Source: Chromera velia
Lineage: Eukaryota; Sar; Chromeraceae
NCBI GenBank assembly: GCA_018398765.1
Contig: JAHBMJ010000042.1
Location: 1-20,000 of the forward strand
Direction of reading: 5' to 3'
Length of the DNA stretch: 20,000 nucleotides
Shown here: positions 15,687 to 20,000 of the stretch, piece after piece
Layout: each line of letters opens with the position of its first letter
Numbering within the stretch: the first letter of the stretch is position 1
The notes under the pieces: generated by a model
Seen by the model: the letters and a program-made list of their open reading frames with translations, nothing else
Told to the model about the DNA's origin: nothing
The model's database searches: none
Position numbers and translations under genes: made by a program

Positions 15687-18300
15687 AGAAATCGTCGGAG
15701 CAAGAAGGGAGGGAGGGGGGCAAACCGGCTGGTGGGTACATGGGTCAACGATCGGGAGAGAGTTATTCTTTTTGCGGGGGAGGTGCGAACAGAAGGAAAG
15801 AGAAAAACGGATTTCAATCCAAAAAACAAGGAAGCCAGGCACAGCTGGGCACATCTGACAGGTCATTCAAAGAAACGTGTCCATCACAAACAGCATTTAC
15901 ACGAGAGAAAAAGTACGCGACGAGGGCAAAAAGACTGACACTCAGTTCAGAGAAAAGATGTCATTGTGCCATTGGAGGAGGGAGAGTCGAGCAGAATACA
16001 TTGTTCAGCAATTCAGCAGTGAAGAGGAGCAGAGAGAGGAAACTCGCTGCACTGAAGAAGCAGAAGGACATACAAGCTCAACCGTTTCATTGATGCATCG
16101 GTGCACGTCTTTTCTCTCCTTCGCCCTCTTTTCCTCCAATTCGTTGAGCAAAAACAAACAATGGACATGTCCGTGAGTCGTCCCCTTTGAATTTCTTGCC
16201 TCTACTTGCCGGAAGTCCGTTTTTTCTCAAGGCAATTAATTTCCCTCCCACGACAACAAAAAGAACGTCTCCCTTTTCAAAGCGATTGAGGCCCTGTCTC
16301 CTCTCCTGCCTCCCTCGCGCTGTCTCTCTCTCTCTCTCTGTGTTGTCTGCGTCCTTTCCCTAGAATATGACTGAGTTTTTTTTTCGTCTTGACAAAAATC
16401 ATTTTCGGGATTGGATATGCACTCCACCTTTCTTCTCGTCTTGACTGTCTCGTCTTGTACCTCCGTACAGAAATTCGAATGTTGCAAAGAAGGACAGACT
16501 TTCCCTTCTAATTCAATCAATCGGGGTGCTATGCTGTAGCATCAGGGGAGGGTGCAGGGGGGGGGAACGTATGTTAGTAGAGGGTGCACAAAGGGATGAT
16601 AGGGCAAGATCAATCTGGCCGACAGGGGCGGACGGGAATGGGAGACCAAAATGTTTGAAGGCGGGAGCTGGCTTTTGGGTGCGTCTGATCTGTTTCTTTT
16701 GTTCTCCGACTGTCTGTCTGCACAGGTAGAAAGGAAAATCTGTCAGACAGAAAGCCTCTTTCTTTCTTTCCATCTACCGCGTGTGTGTCATGCAACCTCA
16801 TCGGAAAGCGAAATTTTCAAAAACCCAAACGTACTACACGTCAATGTCATAATGTTCAAACAACCACAAGATGACACGGAGGGAGAACGTGAGGGGAGGG
16901 AGAAAGAAAAAGGGAGCGAGAGAGAGAGAGCACAAAGGGTCTTGGAATGCAGGTGAAATGTACAAGAAAGGCCTCCTGAAATGTCATTGCAGGGCAGTAG
17001 CAAGAGATAGTGCAGGAGGGGATGAAGGAAAAGATCGCAGGTCACACACACGATCTTGCACGAACGCCGGAGCTTTTGTGGCGAACCTCTGTGTGTGTTT
17101 TCATTTTCTTCGATCGATCAGTCCCGTTCTTCTACGGGTCTGTTTTAAACTCTTTCTGGCTTTTTCACTCTTTTTCTCTTCTCTCTCCCGCTCCCCTTCC
17201 CCTTCTTTCTGGGCGTGTTTGTCTGTGTGTGTATTTGATTTTGTGATGTGATCAAAATAATGCTTGTACTTGATGCCATATGCTTGTTTCGATCTTTTCT
17301 CTTTCCCTTCATGAACCCTTAATGACCTCATCTGAAAAGGAACAACCAAAAAAAGAAAGAAGTGCAAAAGTAATTATCGAAAAATGAATGAAGAAACGAT
17401 AGGAAAGAGATTGATTCAAGGATCATCAAGCAGAAGGGTGCAAGCCTGCTGCCCCTTTACTGCTTGAATCTGAATCTTTCTCTCCGTCAATTCACTCTCA
17501 CTTGAGAGGCACGTGGGGTGGAGTGCTTCACGTACGCATTCAGACAGTAAGTGAAAAGAAATTACGGAAAGGAAACAAAGACTCGCGTCTGCTGTTTACA
17601 TGCAATCAAAAATTCAATCAATCGATCAGCAACCGTCTATCCGTCTCTTTGTCCGCCTCTGGTTCGTCTTCTGTCTATTTGTCTGTCTGTCCCTTTTCAA
17701 CTCAACTCAACTCAACTTCCCCTCTCTGCCTGCCTGCCCCCGATATCCTTCCTGTTGTTTGAAACGTGCACTGTTCAATTGCCCTTTTCGGGCATTTACT
17801 GTGTTGTTTATGTATTCATATGCGGGTGCACGGATCAGTTGTCGTGCTTGTAACTCTTGCCACGTTAGACCTGCAAACGAGCCCTTCGGTAGCAACGAAC
17901 GTTTCTTGATTGATTCGATCCGAATTCATGCATGCGATGTCGTATCGACAGGACAACAAAGAGGTGTGTGGTGTTGTTTGTCTTCATTGTCTTTTGCTCT
18001 CATGCATGGCCATGGTGAAGAAAGAGAAGATTGAAAGAAGGTCATCGTCGTTGGCCAACAAAGTAAGAGGGAAAAAGGGAGTGGGTTGATCCAAGCCCTT
18101 CGAATCCAAAAAGAATGGGCATGGCGATCGAAGAAATCACGAGACAAATTCATGTCCCGAAGATCATCTGTATCCGTCGCACATAGGGACACTTTTTCCG
18201 CTTTCTCTCCCCCCCTTTAAGTACCTGCAGAGGGGGGCCCATTAGAAGGAACGAAAACACAAAAGAACCGAAGAGAAAGAAAAGTTGATTTCCTCTAGCT
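15687..18300. other. No gene recognised
   Basis: This stretch has alternating purine-rich (about 15700-16090, 16850-16960) and pyrimidine-rich (about 16100-16480, 17090-17300) segments, and a short (CT)n at about 16320-16340. Open frames of up to 140 codons occur but have biased composition and no motif. A stretch near 17820-17970 reads as a Cys-containing, less biased peptide, but has no support as an exon. Confidence 0.4.
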
Positions 18301-18339
18301 CTTGGCCCATGGCTCCTTCAGTAGTCCCTCCGCTTGCCC

Positions 18340-18365
18340 TTCTTTCTTTCTTTCTTTCTTTCTTG

Positions 18366-18396
<31 letters not shown>

Positions 18397-18402
18397 GCTT
18401 TC
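18340..18402 (+). repeat. (CTTT)n microsatellite
   Basis: CTTT units fill about 60 nt, with two CTTG variants. Confidence 0.9.
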
Positions 18403-18935
18403 TGTGTATGTCGTCTTTCGACTTGCGTGCTTCTCCCACCCTCTTTCTATTGAACCAAGCGGACATGCAACCTCCCCCCCCACTCGGCAATTCACCTTCC
18501 TCCCCTTACTCCTGTCTGACCAAGATGTTTAAGCAGACTCAAAAAACGAAAGGATGTAAAAAGAAAGGAGCAACGAAGGAAGACCCGCATTTTTCGCTCT
18601 CAGTTGGTTGGTTGGGCTCTCTCCTCCTCTAGACGTTTCATCCCTCAACAGACACAAAAGAGAAACACACCGACAAGGGAACAATTAAACAGTCTGCATG
18701 TGCCCGTTGCTCGTCTGTTTGTTGATGGGTGTGCGTGAGGATTCGTCTTGTTGCATGCATGCCTCTGGACTGCTTCCGTCTTTGTTCTTGCTCCCTGCCA
18801 GGATCCTGCAAGGAGGGAAAAAACAGGGGCGAGTCATACCACTTCGATCAGACAAACTGAAAGAAGTAGAAAAGTTCACTTCTTAATTCTGCAGATGAAC
18901 ACCAAGAAAGACAAAAACAGAAAGAAAGCTGAACT

Positions 18936-18981
18936 GAATTCAGACAGACAGACAGACATATAGACAGACAGACCTGAATTC
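18936..18981. repeat. (CAGA)n array bounded by GAATTC sites
   Basis: CAGA units with a central CATATAG interruption lie between two CTGAATTC words (18934-18941 and about 18974-18981). Confidence 0.85.
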
Positions 18982-20000
18982 ATTGAAGCAGAAAAGAATG
19001 GAAAGAATACCTTCCATTCAACCCTGTAGAGCACTCTGTTCTTTTCTTTTTGCGATGGTGCTTATGAGAAGCTCAGCAGGCTGGAGGGAAGGGACGGATC
19101 TGCGGATGTATGCTGATGGCTGCACAGATGAAAAGGAGAGATCATCAGGGGATCATCAAAGGAAGAATCCCTCCCCCCGGTCAACCTTCCGCCGGCAGGT
19201 TTTCAGCTCCTTCCGTTCACACACATTGGCATTGAGATGCAACTGACTCAGTGAGTTGTCGATCTAGCGGTCGGCATGAGACATGTAAGACAGAATCCAT
19301 GAAAGGCCCGGGATGATTCGTCAGTTTTTGATTTTTTCTTCTCCCTTGACCAATCTTTTTCTTTTGATCTGGTCACGGAACCAAAGAAGAGGGATGACGT
19401 CGGGTTGATTTTGAGTCTGCAGCAAAAACTGAGAGAGAAAGAGAGAGAAAGAGAGGGAGAGAGAGGGATGCGCTTCCCAATTTTCTTTTTTTTGCTCTCT
19501 TGCTCTCGGGCTGTACTGTTTGATAAGCTCGCAGAAAAGCTTGCGTGAAGACAGGTAGGCATCAAAAGATCAGGCATTCAATCAAGAAAGAACTTCGATC
19601 AGGCGAGAAGAAAGATTCTCTTTTCAATGTTCACATTCGATCTGATGGTTAAGCCCCAAGTACGACAGACAGGCGGACACATAGATGGACTGGCACAGAG
19701 ACAGAGAGACAGAGAGGCCAGGGTTTCATGCATCTTTTGGGTATGATCGAATTCAGGGGACAGCTGCATGCCAGTGGTATCACCCCGACACAGACACGTA
19801 TGAAGATCAACATTCATCTATCCGTTTCACTCACTTACCTCACCTCGTCTTTCTTGTTCTTTTATGAAATAATAGATCGTCTTAAGCCCGTCTGGCGGAA
19901 CAAACTTAAAGCCGTTTACTACATTAGCATAATATGCATGATTACAGAGTATGTTCTTATTACTTCTTAATGATAATTATATCATTTATTTGTGCAAACA
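18982..20000. other. No gene recognised
   Basis: Mixed-composition sequence includes a GA-rich tract at about 19430-19470 and an AT-rich end (about 19860-20000). On the minus strand a short helical-looking peptide is encoded near 19500-19560, but a stop lies just upstream with no acceptor between. Confidence 0.4.

Noticed and set aside
15497..16093. 198-codon plus-strand frame after the kinase stop
   Set aside because: It starts in (TG)n sequence and is purine-biased; the phase from the possible donor at 15372 leads into a different frame that stops at 15686.
17600..18034. 144-codon plus-strand frame with Cys-x2-Cys-x2-Cys near its middle
   Set aside because: The first half is simple pyrimidine-rich sequence, no family is recognised, and no flanking splice sites join it to anything.
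19248..19577. Short helical peptide on the minus strand near 19500-19560
   Set aside because: An in-frame stop lies just upstream with no acceptor or ATG between, and the opposite strand looks equally protein-like.

Overview
This looks like nuclear DNA of a eukaryote with long, simple-repeat-rich introns. The two clear genes are a CaMK-like protein kinase and a triple CCCH zinc-finger protein. Both are split into small exons by GT-AG introns of about 120 to 800 nt. The gene types, the intron density and the heavy tetranucleotide repeats make an alveolate alga (for example the chromerid Chromera velia) my leading guess, but that is an impression from family knowledge and was not tested against a database.

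Layout. Positions 1-4947 hold no gene I can name. They contain small foldbacks (224-251, 435-462, 506-554), a pyrimidine-rich stretch with a few exon-like segments (about 600-1700), three diverged copies of an unclassified repeat (about 1916-3480), an AT-rich stretch (about 3200-4100) and a stretch with an orphan (GTCA)n array (4767-4794). Positions 8393 down to 4948 (minus strand) hold a 7-exon gene for a 372-residue protein. It has a SAM-like N-terminal segment, three CCCH zinc fingers and a Gly/Pro/Arg-rich tail. Positions 8394-9202 form a compact divergent intergenic region with four perfect palindromes. Positions 9203-15401 (plus strand) hold a 9-exon gene for an 862-residue kinase, with a long Ser/Gln/His/Gly-rich tail. 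Positions 15402-20000 have no recognisable gene, only microsatellites and pyrimidine- or purine-rich sequence.

Both gene models were built by hand. In each, every junction keeps the reading frame, the summed exon length is a multiple of three (1119 and 2589 nt), and splicing brings conserved family motifs together: zinc ligands split across introns in one, kinase subdomains in order in the other. The genes are divergent, with start codons about 810 bp apart, so they may share a promoter. No functional link is visible beyond that: one is likely an RNA-binding protein, the other a signalling kinase or pseudokinase.

The most striking feature is in the introns. Eight of 14 donors begin GTCAG rather than the usual GTAAG or GTGAG. 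Eight of 14 run directly into tandem copies of their own first tetranucleotide, such as (GTCA)n or (GTGG)n. Several acceptors are abutted by tetranucleotide arrays ending in TGCAG. One donor of the kinase gene has been duplicated with a 60-bp period, which appears to create a 9-nt, frame-preserving microexon. The kinase also has an unusual active site: a degenerate glycine loop, no helix-C glutamate in my alignment, and DFD in place of DFG.
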